Below, in pieces: positions 8,729 through 17,900 of a stretch of DNA of 64,000 bases (position 1 is its first letter; the number at the start of each line of letters is the position of its first letter). Source of the DNA: Acidobacteriaceae bacterium (GTDB taxonomy: Bacteria; Acidobacteriota; Terriglobia; Terriglobales; Acidobacteriaceae). Location: positions 1 through 64,000 of the forward strand of contig JANXUR010000112.1 of the NCBI GenBank assembly GCA_025356095.1, given 5' to 3'. The notes beneath the pieces are model-generated. The model was not told the DNA's origin and made no database searches. It saw nothing but the letters and a program-made list of their open reading frames with translations. The translations under genes and the position numbers were made by a program.

Positions 8729-11215
8729 ATGAAAAGCACAGTTTTGAAGAATCTGGCAGTTCTCGCGGTGCTGGCCATCGGCGTGATGAGCGCGTCGGCG
8801 CAAGCGCCGAATGGCGCGCCGTCGCAACCTGCGGACGGCGCATCTGGCGCGGTGCAAGTGGGCCAAGGCGTTGGGCGCATCAGCTTGATCCGCGGCTCCG
8901 TTTCCACTCAGCGCGGCGATTCCAACGACACCTCTGCCGCCGCGCTCAATGCGCCGCTGGTAACCGGCGACCGCATCTCGACTGGCGATGACTCGCGCGC
9001 CGAGGTGCAACTCGACTTCGCCAACATTTTGCGCTTGAGCAATCGTGCCCAAGCCAACGTGGCAAGCCTCACCGACAAGCAAATTCAGGTGCAGATTAGC
9101 CAGGGCGAGGCGAGCTACACCGCACTGAAGACCAGCGAGATTCGTCCAGAAGTAGATACGCCAAATCTTTCAGTGCGTCCTTCCAAGGACGAAGTGAGTT
9201 TCCGCGTCTATGTGGTTTCGCCGGAGGAGTCGCAGGTCACCGTGCGCAAAGGCGAAGTCGAAGTCTCGACGCCATCGGGCAGCACGCAGGTTCGCAAGGG
9301 CCAGGTAATTACGGTGCGGGGCACTGGCAACGACGCGCAATTCAAAGTAGCGGATGCGGGTGGTAAGGACGACTGGGACAAGTGGAATGACGACCGCGAC
9401 CGCCTGATCGCTAACGTGGAGCGCTACAGCCACACCAGCCCGTACTACACCGGATCGCAGGATCTTGACGCTTATGGCCATTGGAGCAATGTGCCGGACT
9501 ATGGCAACGTTTGGGTTCCGAACGTGGGAGCGGGCTGGGCACCCTATCGAGATGGCCGCTGGGTTTATGAGCCGTACTACGGCTGGACCTGGGTAAGCAA
9601 TGAGCCGTGGGGCTGGGCTCCGTATCATTATGGCCGGTGGTTTAACTACAACGCATCGTGGGTATGGTGGCCGGGGCCGGTCGGCGGTTATGGCTATGGC
9701 TCTGGCTCTGGCTATGGATACGGCTACGGACGCCACTACTATCGGCCTATCTGGGCTCCGGCGTATGTCTCCTTCTTCGGCTTTGGCGGGGGCTACGGTG
9801 GCGGCTTTGGATTTGGCTTCGGATTCGGCTCCTTCGGCTGGCTGCCTTGCGGCCCGGGCGACTATTACTATCCATGGTGGGGCGGATACCGTAACCGGAT
9901 CAACGTCGTGAACATCACCAACATCTACAACTATCACGGCGATGGCATTCATCCGCTGTACAACGGGCGCGGCACGTCCTATTCGAACGTGCGGCTGGCG
10001 CAGACGGACCTCCATGTTCGGCAAGGCGTCTCAACGGTACCGGGCAGTGGGCACTTCGGCGGCGGCCAGACCATAGGCCACGGGGTTGAGCCCGGCATCT
10101 TCCAGAGCGGCCACTTGATGACTGGCAACTTGCCTGTGGTACCGACGCGCGAGAACCTTAGCGCCTCGGGCCGACCGGCAAGCGGCAATACCATGCGGTC
10201 GGAACCGCTGCCGCGCTTTTTTGGCAGCAAGACCACCGCGCAAGCCGAGTCGTTCGATCATCAGGCCGCGCAGGTGCAGCAGGCGATTCAGCGGAGCCAG
10301 CCTGACAGTTCAGGGGCAGGAGCAGGAGCAGGTGTACACACGCTGGAAAACCCTAGCGGTAACCGGGCAAACCCGGGCAGTTCGACGGCAACCATCGCAG
10401 AAGCGCCGAAGAACGCGACCCAGCCGGAACGCAGCGGCAACACTCCACGGGACGCCGGGAGAGCACAGAATGCGCAGCCGGTGCGCAATCAGGGGAGCTT
10501 GGGCAACTCCGGCAACTCTGGCAACGGTGCGGGAGTGAAAACCAGCGCACCCGTGCAGGGAGGTTGGCAGCGCTTTGGCGGCGGCGGTGTGCCGCAGTCT
10601 GGAACGGTACACACGGCACCGGCTCAACCCGGTCAACCCGGTCAACCCAGTCAACCCGCAAGCCGCGACAACTCGAGTGGTCGTTCGCCCCAACCGCAGC
10701 CCTCACCGGCTCGCAGCAACAACGGCAATGACAACAGCGGTTGGCAGCGCTTCCCGGCCGCAAATACGCGGACGCCAGAGGCCAATAACCGGGGCAGCAA
10801 TGCTGCCCCGCTGCGGGAGAACGTCCACAACAACGTCCACAACAACGTCAACAACAACGTCAACAATAATGGCTGGGACCGCGGGCCAGCTCGCGAGCAG
10901 CAGCAGCAGCCTAGCCGCAACACCCCTTCGGGGGGGGATCGTGTCTATGGTCGCGATTCACGGCCCACGTTGGATATGCGCCAGCCGGTGGTCACCCCGC
11001 GGTCGTCCGGTGGGGAGCGTAACTCCGGCTCTGCTCCGGCGCAGCGTGGCGGGAACGGCGGCAACGGCGGCAACGGCGGCAACAGCGGAGGAGGCCAACC
11101 CCACGGCTCCAGCGGTAGCAGCGCGCCCCACGGTTCGAGTGGTGGCAACTCACCCCACGGCGGGGGTGGCGGCGGCAAGGGCAACGGCGGCGGCGGTGGT
11201 GGACACCGCAGGTAA
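8729..11215 (+). CDS. Exported FecR-domain / DUF6600 protein with Gly/Asn/Pro-rich tail
   Basis: The 828-residue protein starts at ATG 8729, preceded by GAGAGGT. It has a signal peptide (cleavage near SASAQA) and a FecR-like beta domain (about 50-215: GVGRISLIRGSVS, then VTVRKGEVEVSTPSG). A Trp/Tyr-rich DUF6600 block (about 250-320) has three repeats of the type GRWVYEPYYGWTWV. An aromatic Gly-rich stretch (about 320-400) follows, and then a long disordered Gly/Asn/Pro/Ser tail with repeats, ending in HRR. No catalytic motif is visible. A surface or envelope structural role is plausible, as for other acidobacterial DUF6600 proteins, but the function is not known. The gene follows the NtrBC-like pair and has a sigma-54 promoter candidate at 8648 and a strong hairpin after it. 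Confidence 0.85.
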   Translation: MKSTVLKNLAVLAVLAIGVMSASAQAPNGAPSQPADGASGAVQVGQGVGRISLIRGSVSTQRGDSNDTSAAALNAPLVTGDRISTGDDSRAEVQLDFANILRLSNRAQANVASLTDKQIQVQISQGEASYTALKTSEIRPEVDTPNLSVRPSKDEVSFRVYVVSPEESQVTVRKGEVEVSTPSGSTQVRKGQVITVRGTGNDAQFKVADAGGKDDWDKWNDDRDRLIANVERYSHTSPYYTGSQDLDAYGHWSNVPDYGNVWVPNVGAGWAPYRDGRWVYEPYYGWTWVSNEPWGWAPYHYGRWFNYNASWVWWPGPVGGYGYGSGSGYGYGYGRHYYRPIWAPAYVSFFGFGGGYGGGFGFGFGFGSFGWLPCGPGDYYYPWWGGYRNRINVVNITNIYNYHGDGIHPLYNGRGTSYSNVRLAQTDLHVRQGVSTVPGSGHFGGGQTIGHGVEPGIFQSGHLMTGNLPVVPTRENLSASGRPASGNTMRSEPLPRFFGSKTTAQAESFDHQAAQVQQAIQRSQPDSSGAGAGAGVHTLENPSGNRANPGSSTATIAEAPKNATQPERSGNTPRDAGRAQNAQPVRNQGSLGNSGNSGNGAGVKTSAPVQGGWQRFGGGGVPQSGTVHTAPAQPGQPGQPSQPASRDNSSGRSPQPQPSPARSNNGNDNSGWQRFPAANTRTPEANNRGSNAAPLRENVHNNVHNNVNNNVNNNGWDRGPAREQQQQPSRNTPSGGDRVYGRDSRPTLDMRQPVVTPRSSGGERNSGSAPAQRGGNGGNGGNGGNSGGGQPHGSSGSSAPHGSSGGNSPHGGGGGGKGNGGGGGGHRR
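10820..10867 (+). repeat. 12-bp coding tandem repeat (4 units)
   Basis: Four in-frame units of AACGTCMACAAC encode an Asn-Val/His-rich run (NVHN, NVNN) in the tail of the FecR/DUF6600 protein. A 9-bp GGTCAACCC repeat at 10631-10657 and GGCAAC repeats near 11050 lie in the same tail, so its length is probably variable between strains. Confidence 0.8.
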
Positions 11216-11261
11216 CCGGCCAGATCCCCGCATGGTGTAGGCAGCGGGCGAACCAGCTGCA

Positions 11262-11296
11262 AGAAGATGGCCGCCGAGTTCCGGCGGCCATCTTCT
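11262..11296. terminator. 14-bp perfect hairpin terminator
   Basis: AGAAGATGGCCGCC pairs perfectly with GGCGGCCATCTTCT around a 7-nt loop. It is 46 bp after the FecR/DUF6600 stop and 54 bp beyond the end of the minus-strand cassette, so it could serve both. There is no clean T-run. Confidence 0.6.
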
Positions 11297-11349
11297 GCCT
11301 GCAGCGCATCGAACGCGCTGCAATTCGACTCCTTGCCTCGACGCCTGTG

Positions 11350-11628
11350 CTAGCGTCCGACTTCCCGCAGTCCCGGCACAATCAAGAATGAGGCGCGGTC
11401 CTTGATGTCCACGTTAGCTCGGCTACCCTTGGCGGGAAAACGGTATCGCAATCCTGTTCCCTGCCCCGTAATCGCAAGGCCTGACTCTCCGACATACTCG
11501 AAAATGACCGTAGAGGCTGAGGCCTGTCCGTACCCTGTGAAAAACGGCACCGGCGTCATCACCCCACTTTGACCGGGGCGGCTGTTTGCCGCCGTCAGAG
11601 CTTGTCTACCTCTTCCGCAACAAGACAT
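11350..11628 (-). CDS. Small protein with N-terminal MSCCG motif, function unknown
   Basis: A longer open frame reaches 11763, but the ATG at 11628 is preceded at nine bases by GGAGG and gives a compact 92-residue protein starting MSCCGRGRQ. The C-terminal half reads as a small beta domain (VFEYVGESGLAITG-type run, then GLRYRFPAKG, then a region ending VPGLREV). I cannot name a family, though small proteins with this Cys-Cys-Gly start and a beta-rich end are in my experience shared by unrelated bacteria. It begins four bases after the stop of the DUF1360 gene and is almost certainly co-transcribed with it. A 14-bp hairpin beyond 11350 may end the transcript. No signal peptide. Confidence 0.65.
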   Translation of the reverse strand: MSCCGRGRQALTAANSRPGQSGVMTPVPFFTGYGQASASTVIFEYVGESGLAITGQGTGLRYRFPAKGSRANVDIKDRASFLIVPGLREVGR

Positions 11629-11632
11629 CGAA

Positions 11633-11944
11633 TTATTCCTCCTTCCAATAAGGCGCTGGGGCCGACGGTATGGTCGTCGTCCGCTCCAGCAAGATGGCCG
11701 CGCCTGAAAGCGCAAGCCACAAAAGGAACTGTTCCCGGAGACTCCCGCCGAGCAGCCACGCAAACGGCGCTGCCACCCAGAGGCTCAAACAGTAAAAGCA
11801 ATCCAGCAGGCCGCCCCAAAACCCCTGCCCAAGTCGCTGACGAAGGCGAACCACCAGGTTCCACGGGCCGTCTTCCGCCTGCAACAAATGCGTAAGGCGC
11901 CAGACCGAGAGAGTTCCCAGAATGCTCCAGTACCAGTTCATCAA
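11633..11944 (-). CDS. DUF1360-like small membrane protein
   Basis: This 103-residue protein begins MMNWYWSILGTLSVWRLTHL and has two or three hydrophobic segments. In the middle is GLLDCFYCLSLW, a CxxC pair next to a membrane segment typical of DUF1360 proteins. The N-terminal W-R-L-T-H-L run and the loop LRQRLGQGFWGG also fit that family. Function is unknown; DUF1360 members have been linked to sporulation in some Firmicutes, which does not transfer here. It lies between the large transthyretin-like gene upstream (88 bp gap) and the MSCCG gene (4 bp gap), all on the minus strand. Confidence 0.7.
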   Translation of the reverse strand: MMNWYWSILGTLSVWRLTHLLQAEDGPWNLVVRLRQRLGQGFWGGLLDCFYCLSLWVAAPFAWLLGGSLREQFLLWLALSGAAILLERTTTIPSAPAPYWKEE

Positions 11945-12032
11945 TCATGTCCCCAGTAAGTTTTGTATCCGGAGGCGGATGGTTGTCCGCCCCCGGAGTT
12001 TGCCCGGCGAGTTAGTCGCCAGCAATTGGTCT

Positions 12033-13955
12033 CTAGCGGCAGTAGAGAATCTCAATGCTATGGCTGGTATCCAAATACTGGCGAGTCTGCCAGGTGATGG
12101 AGACGCGATACGCGCACGAGGGGTCGCCAGAGATATCCACGGGGAATCCGCCGGTAAAAGTTGCATTATGCGAACCACTGGCCCCGCCCCGGAAGAAGAA
12201 ATTTGGGTTCGGGCCCGGCAGCAGGAAGTTGCTGGTTGGCATGGCAGTATTGCCATTCGGCGTGGGTGGAGGCAATGGGTTTGCGGGCCCATGTACATCC
12301 GGCGGACTTAGATTGCTGCTAATGGCGAGCGAGAAGCTGCTCAGGTGGGGATGATCCACCGTATACAACACGTGAGCAGTGTTCACGCCACCGAGCGGGT
12401 TGCAGAGGTTGAGGAACAATTCCTCCATGCCAATCAGTTTGACCGGCTGGCTGTTGCTCAGAACAATCGAGCTCAGCACGTCTGTGTAAACGCTCGCAGA
12501 AGTCGAAGCGTCTTTCACTTCGAACTGCAACTTGTAGCGACGAATGGGTTCCTGTTGCTCCACTCTCAAGCTGTCGCCTGCACCAATCGCGGGAGCGCCC
12601 AGCAGTGGCCCAGTGATGTCGTTGGAATCCAGCACCATCAAGTCGTCGGTGCGGAGAAAATTGAACGCGCTCAGCATTACGTTCGTTGTGGTGCCGTTAT
12701 GCATGTCTAGCGTAATGATCCGGCCCTGCAACGGCAGCGTCACCCACCCATTCGCATCCAGGTCGGCGTTCGTGATCACAACGTCATGAATGCTATGGAC
12801 GCTGAAGGCATCGGTGTAGTCAATGTGGCCAACTACGGTCGGCACGATCCGGGTGACCGGCGTAAGTCCGGCAGGAGCCACACTAGGAATGACCGCGGGA
12901 TCATTCTGTGCCGCAGCCCCGCCCGGCCAAGTGTACGCGCCGTAGAGGAAGCGGTACTGCAAGGCATTGCCAGTCGCCAAGCTGGTCAGCGGACAGTTGC
13001 CACGCATAGGCACCCCGCCGCTGAAGACGTACGAGGATCCCGGTCCGCCCGCATAGCCTTCTGCGGAGAATGTTGACCCAACCAGCCCGGCGTCGGGATG
13101 GATGTCAAAGCCCCACACCGTTTCCCAATGCGGAATTTTTTCCGTGGGAATTTGTGCGCTCTTTGAGCACAGATCTACACAGAAGCAGGGCCCGATGTTT
13201 TCGCGACCGGGGCTGCGGCCGGTAGAGCTAGGCTCATCCAGGATTAGGTCAGGACCCAGCGTTGCCTTGAAGTACACGTCTGGCCCGCCGGTCCATTCAA
13301 AATTGAGCCACGGGGAGAATGGAGTTACCTTGAAGGCATCGCTGTTGTAGTCAATGCGAAAGTTGCCATTCACGTCGGTGACGGCAGAGCCGAGTGGATC
13401 ATCTTGAATCCAGTCGGTATCAATCGCGCTAACAGTTGCACCCCAAATCGGCGATCCATCCACACAAGCGGTCAGCCGCCCGAAGATCACCCACGCATCA
13501 TAGAGTGAGCGGATGTAGCACCAGTAGCGGTAGGAGATGCAGTAGTTCCAAATGGCGACGAATTCACCTTCACTCGTCTGCTTCCATGCTGGCTGAAAAG
13601 TGGTGATCGAGAATTGACGCGGCGTCGGATCTTTGTGTCCCGGCACACGGTGGGGCACAGTGCCACAGTAAACATCTACTTCAAATGCGTCCCCGTTGTA
13701 CTTCTGTTTTTCGCCAAGGCTGAAGCTAAAGTTACCCGCTTCGTCGGTCGTGGTCTCGGCAATCATCAGCTTAGATTTGTCTTTGACTTGGTCTCCAGAG
13801 AGCAAGGCGAAGGTGTCGTTGGGGTTGGCGACCGCTAACGCCGTGACGTTGGTGTCGGGACGATGCCGGTAGAGGCGGACGGTGACGTTAGAGAGTTGCT
13901 CGGTGTAGTCGCCGCACAAGGCGCCGCAAAGGGTACCACGAAAGGTGTAGCTCAT
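12033..13955 (-). CDS. Large carboxypeptidase-regulatory (transthyretin-like) domain protein
   Basis: The 640-residue protein starts at ATG 13955 with AAGGAG seven to eight bases upstream. It has no signal peptide and begins MSYTFRGTLCGALCGDY. Two beta-sandwich modules resembling carboxypeptidase-regulatory/transthyretin folds are visible: residues about 1-85 (NVTVRLYRHRP, then TDEAGNFSFSL) and about 155-240 (VIFGRLTACVDGSPIWGATV, then TDVNGNFRIDY). The remainder is beta-rich, with Cys-rich patches (CFCVDLCSKS), a region around FSAEGYAGGPGS and a C-terminus rich in Pro/Asn that ends SHSIEILYCR. No enzyme motif is seen. It heads a minus-strand cassette with the DUF1360 and MSCCG genes. A structural or adhesin-like role is possible but not shown. 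Confidence 0.72.
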   Translation of the reverse strand: MSYTFRGTLCGALCGDYTEQLSNVTVRLYRHRPDTNVTALAVANPNDTFALLSGDQVKDKSKLMIAETTTDEAGNFSFSLGEKQKYNGDAFEVDVYCGTVPHRVPGHKDPTPRQFSITTFQPAWKQTSEGEFVAIWNYCISYRYWCYIRSLYDAWVIFGRLTACVDGSPIWGATVSAIDTDWIQDDPLGSAVTDVNGNFRIDYNSDAFKVTPFSPWLNFEWTGGPDVYFKATLGPDLILDEPSSTGRSPGRENIGPCFCVDLCSKSAQIPTEKIPHWETVWGFDIHPDAGLVGSTFSAEGYAGGPGSSYVFSGGVPMRGNCPLTSLATGNALQYRFLYGAYTWPGGAAAQNDPAVIPSVAPAGLTPVTRIVPTVVGHIDYTDAFSVHSIHDVVITNADLDANGWVTLPLQGRIITLDMHNGTTTNVMLSAFNFLRTDDLMVLDSNDITGPLLGAPAIGAGDSLRVEQQEPIRRYKLQFEVKDASTSASVYTDVLSSIVLSNSQPVKLIGMEELFLNLCNPLGGVNTAHVLYTVDHPHLSSFSLAISSNLSPPDVHGPANPLPPPTPNGNTAMPTSNFLLPGPNPNFFFRGGASGSHNATFTGGFPVDISGDPSCAYRVSITWQTRQYLDTSHSIEILYCR

Positions 13956-14364
13956 GTTGGGTCTCCTTGAGATGCCAAGGCCGTGTTGTGAGGGGAGATT
14001 CTCGACAGACCTTGGCGGAGAGCGCGTATCCCTAGGAAGGCGGGAGCGCGTTCTGCGCGTGATCTTTATGCAATCACTTGACCAACCGGAGCGATGGGCG
14101 AAGTTCCACCCACAAGGGCGGTTTGGCCATCGAATTGCGCAAGAAAGAGTAGTTTCCGCCGCACTACAGCCTTGGGCGTGCTAGCAAAAAGGATAGTCGG
14201 GCAAACGGAATGATTGCAGTGACGGAGGGCGCACGAGACAGCCCGCGCTCTACCGCACTTCGGCAAGCGAATTGCAGGAACCGTGGGCGAGAGGGAGCAG
14301 TTGCACTGCGTTTGGTCGGATTTGGGGCGAGATGGGCCTGCGGGCAAGACGCTGGACGCCGTTA
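13956..14364. other. Intergenic region, no supported gene
   Basis: About 410 bp separate the start of the transthyretin-like gene from the end of the SnoaL-like gene (both minus strand). Short frames here have no family match and no good ribosome site. The region should carry the promoter of the 12033-13955 cassette; I could not identify boxes. Confidence 0.4.
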
Positions 14365-14757
14365 CTAGGCTTCAAGCTGGCGCTGATAGTCGGCGCCGTC
14401 AAAGTGGCCCAGCGATTCGGTAATCAGGCCATCCCCGCCGATCCGCCATTCCTCGTAGCCGCTGATGCGGACGTGTCTGCCGCTGCCGCCGGGGCCGTTG
14501 TTGGTTCCATCGAGCGTCCAACGATAAACCGCGCGGTTGTCATCGCCCGAAACATCGTCCATCAGCACCTGCAAGTCAGGAAAGGCCATCATGAAGCTAT
14601 GCGCCACCTCGGTGATTGCCGCACGCCCGATCGCCGGGGCGCTGTCATTCACCTTGAGCGAGCCGCTCGCAGAAAAGAAGGCGGCCACGCTCGCGGGATT
14701 CTGGCTGCACCACGCAGCGGTGTAGCGCACGGCAAATTTGTGCAGGTCGGTGGGCAT
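14365..14757 (-). CDS. SnoaL-like / NTF2-fold protein
   Basis: The frame extends to 15033, but the ATG at 14757 with AGGGA upstream gives a 130-residue protein that matches the SnoaL-like (NTF2-fold) layout over its whole length. The marks are FAVRYTAAWCSQNPASVAAFF at the N-terminus, the FPDLQVLMDDV strand, then VYRWTLDGTNNGP, and a C-terminal ITESLGHFD. Such proteins are small alpha+beta cones used as polyketide cyclases, ester cyclases or binding domains; the substrate is not predictable. It lies downstream of the GH106 gene on the same strand but beyond a strong terminator, so it is probably a separate transcript. Confidence 0.78.
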   Translation of the reverse strand: MPTDLHKFAVRYTAAWCSQNPASVAAFFSASGSLKVNDSAPAIGRAAITEVAHSFMMAFPDLQVLMDDVSGDDNRAVYRWTLDGTNNGPGGSGRHVRISGYEEWRIGGDGLITESLGHFDGADYQRQLEA

Positions 14758-14844
14758 TGGAGACTCCCTATCTATGTGAAAGCAAGCGCAGTGATTGTAG
14801 CGCTGGGCGCGATGGGGCTTCAAACGCGAGAAAAGCGCGGCGCA

Positions 14845-14880
14845 GAAAAAGGGCGGCACGAGAAAAATCGCGCCGCCCTC
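14845..14880 (-). terminator. Intrinsic terminator after GH106 gene
   Basis: Read on the minus strand, AGGGCGGC and GCCGCCCT form an 8-bp stem around a 14-nt loop, followed directly by a T-run. It starts about 23 bp after the GH106 stop and separates it from the SnoaL-like gene. Confidence 0.75.
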
Positions 14881-14902
14881 AGTATTTTGAGCGTAGGCCC
14901 GG

Positions 14903-17900
14903 CTAGGGTTTGGCGATCCGCACCACTTGCACCGGCCCCAGCAAGCCAGACTGCACCAGCGGCGCATCTGCCTTGTAGAACTTAGGGCTGGTGAAGGTGT
15001 ACTGCTTGGGAGCATTGGCTTGGCGATCGCCAATAATCCGGTTGGCCCACAAGCTGATGACCTTCACTTCCACCTTGTTTGCTCCGGGCCGCAACGCGCT
15101 AGTCGCGTCCACGCGGAAGGGTGTCTTCCACACCAAGCCGAGCGCCTTGCCGTTGACCGTAACCTCCGCCAGATTCTTAACGCTGCCGAGATCAAGCCAG
15201 AGCTGGGTACCGGGCTTGAACCAATCGGCAGGTGCGTCCATCGCTTTGGTGTAAGTACTGGCACCGCCAAAATATTTAATGCCGGGGTCAGTGCTCTCAC
15301 TGAACGAGGTCAGCTTGTCGAAGGTGGCCTTAGCCGGAGCACCTCGATCGGCTTCGAAGGTGACATCCCACGAACCTTCGAGTGTTGCAACGTGGGATTC
15401 CGCGAGCTGAGGCAGCATGCGGGCCGGCGCCGTCGCCGCCTTGCGGAAGACGACGAATACGGTACCCCAAGGCTCCAGCGTGAGGGGGACCGTGGTGCGA
15501 CCGTTGGCAGTCTTGTAAGAAGCCGGTTCAACCTTTCCCGTGTCAGAGTGCCACAGCTCGGCTTGCTTGCCGCTGACGCGGAAGGTGGCTTCGAGAGATT
15601 CGGCGTGGTCATTGCGGTTGTCCACGAAGTAGGCATCGCCATCACTCAACTTGCGATGTACGAACAACAGATTGGTATCGGTCTGCGGCTTGGTGTAGTC
15701 AAAGTCGGGTGCGACCTTTGTCGCCGTCAGCACCTCAGCTAACGTCTGGTTGGCGATGACTTTGCCTTTGCCATACCTGTGCTCACCGGTGCCGTCACCC
15801 CATACTTTGTTGACGATGGAGGTGAATTGGGCGGCATCATCAGCGCGGCTGGGCGTATGTTCAGGTTTCGCACCGACCACCGTCGCGCCTTCGCCCACCA
15901 ACTGTTCGAGCTTGCGCAGCACGGGCAGCGACATATACTTTGCACGCGGATCGAGGCCCAGCATACGGTAGTTCATGCCGCTGGCAGTGACGAGGTGCCC
16001 ATCGCTCACCGAGAACTTGTGGATGATCGCATCGCCATTGACGTAGTCAAAACCGTAGCCCGCTGGCACGGCGGGGTGGTGGTCGCCGTAGATGGCAGTG
16101 AGGTTGGAGTCTTCACCGTAGAACCATGCGACATCGGCGGCAAAGTGGCCTTGCTGCAACAAGTAGCAACTGCGGCTCAAGTACGAGACCCATGCCTTGG
16201 CTTGCTCGGCCCAAGTCTCGTTGCGGTTAAACCACTGGCCGAACGGACCGAGCGCCAAGCCGGGTTTGCGGTCGAGCAGCGGCTGATGCACCGAGGTATG
16301 AATCACGAAGCGATTCAGTCCGTTCATCATCTCTTTGTCGGCGGTCGGCTTAAGTGTTTCAGGCGACCACGCCCATGCACCAGTGGACGCCGTCATGGAT
16401 TCTGCCGCCACCAAATTCTGCCCGTAAATATGCGCCACTGAGGCTGATTCGCGGACGTCGGCATCGTAACCGAAAAGCTCTTTGTTCACTCCCGGCTTTT
16501 GCGTCCAGGTCGCGGACATGGGCACGTCGTTGGAGCGCTTTACCTCCATGCCGTCGCCGATGAAAGCGCGGCCCTCTTCGTGCGACTCACCATAGTGGCC
16601 CATGCCGCGCTCGTGCAGCATGGCAGTGATCTGGTCATAGTGATTTTCCGCCAGTAGGTCAGAGAGCGTCCGGCGCACGTCCCACAAGAAGCCGTCACTG
16701 GCTTCGGCGCTTTGAATCACCCGGCCCGCAATCACTGGCAGCCACGGGCGAGGATCGTAACCGCGCCGCTTGGTGAACTCTGCCACCATGTTCTCAGTCC
16801 AGTTGGCGGTGCCCGCCTCCCAACTATCGCTAATCACATACTGCAACCCACGCTTACCCATCAAGTCGCCAACCGCACTCTTGTAGTTGTCCAGATACTT
16901 GGTCATGTAGTCACGAACATCGTCGTGGCTCAGCTTGTCCACTTCCAGGCCGGTGCCTTCCGGCGATGCGGGATGGTTGGTGATACCAGTGAGGGAATAG
17001 CCGAAGCGCATTAGGACCCAGTCGCCCGCAGGCGGCGTCCAATTCAGCGTACCATCGGCTTTCATTTTCGCGGTCAGATCCACAACGTCACTCGGCTGGA
17101 TGGCATCCGCTGCCCCAACGGCAGGTGTCGCGAACGGTTGCAGATCGAGCAGGTTGGCATAGCCTGCTTTTTCTTCAACACGCGAAACGCGAGCACCCGG
17201 ATGCAATACCAGTTCGGAGATCTCAAAGTTCGGATTTGGCTTGATACCGCTGAAGTCGCCAAAGGCATTGTCCACATCAAACGTCATGTCCGTGAAACTG
17301 GAGGACTTCTTTTCGGTAAATGCCACCCTAAAATAGCGAGCCGTGGTGGCCGAGAAGGCGACAGTGTGCACCGGCGCGCCATCGCCCGGTACGTCGGCAA
17401 GCTTGCGGAAGCTGGTGCCATCATCGCTCGCTTCTACAGCGGCAATCGAAGGGGCCGCTCCGAACATGTTAGCGGCGGCCGCCGCCGGGTCGTTCAGCGC
17501 CAGCGTAAGGGCGTGCATCGTTTGCGGCGTGGCGAATTCATACTGAATCCAAGCGGATTGCCCCTCTGCTGCTTTGGGCAACTGCGTGGTTTGCACAAAA
17601 TCACCGTCGCTCAGACGGGCTAAATTGAGACTGCCGCTGCTGGTGGAAACCTTCGGCTGCAGGGCAGCCACCGGCACGTCAGTGGCCGCCGCGCGATAGG
17701 CGATCACAGCAGTATCGGCATAAAACGAGGGGGGCGGCTCTGGCGCTGCGCCACTGATGACGGCGAGAAAGTCAACGAGAGGAATGTTTTGGAAGGGGCC
17801 GCTAACGGTGGGCGGCTTCGGCAACACACCCGCGAAGGGCTTGCCACCCTCGACCCGCGTCTCACTCCACACCACCTTCTTCATGCCTTGGTTCGGTTTG

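Noticed and set aside
8669-9082. Minus-strand frame of 137 codons over the start of the FecR/DUF6600 gene
   Set aside because: It is antisense to a well-supported gene and has no family match; GC-rich third positions make long antisense frames common here.
9170-10024. Minus-strand frame of 284 codons inside the DUF6600 gene
   Set aside because: Its composition mirrors the Gly/Tyr repeats of the real gene and it has no recognisable domain.
12345-13076. Plus-strand frames within the transthyretin-like gene
   Set aside because: No ribosome sites or domains, and they overlap a coherent 640-residue protein.
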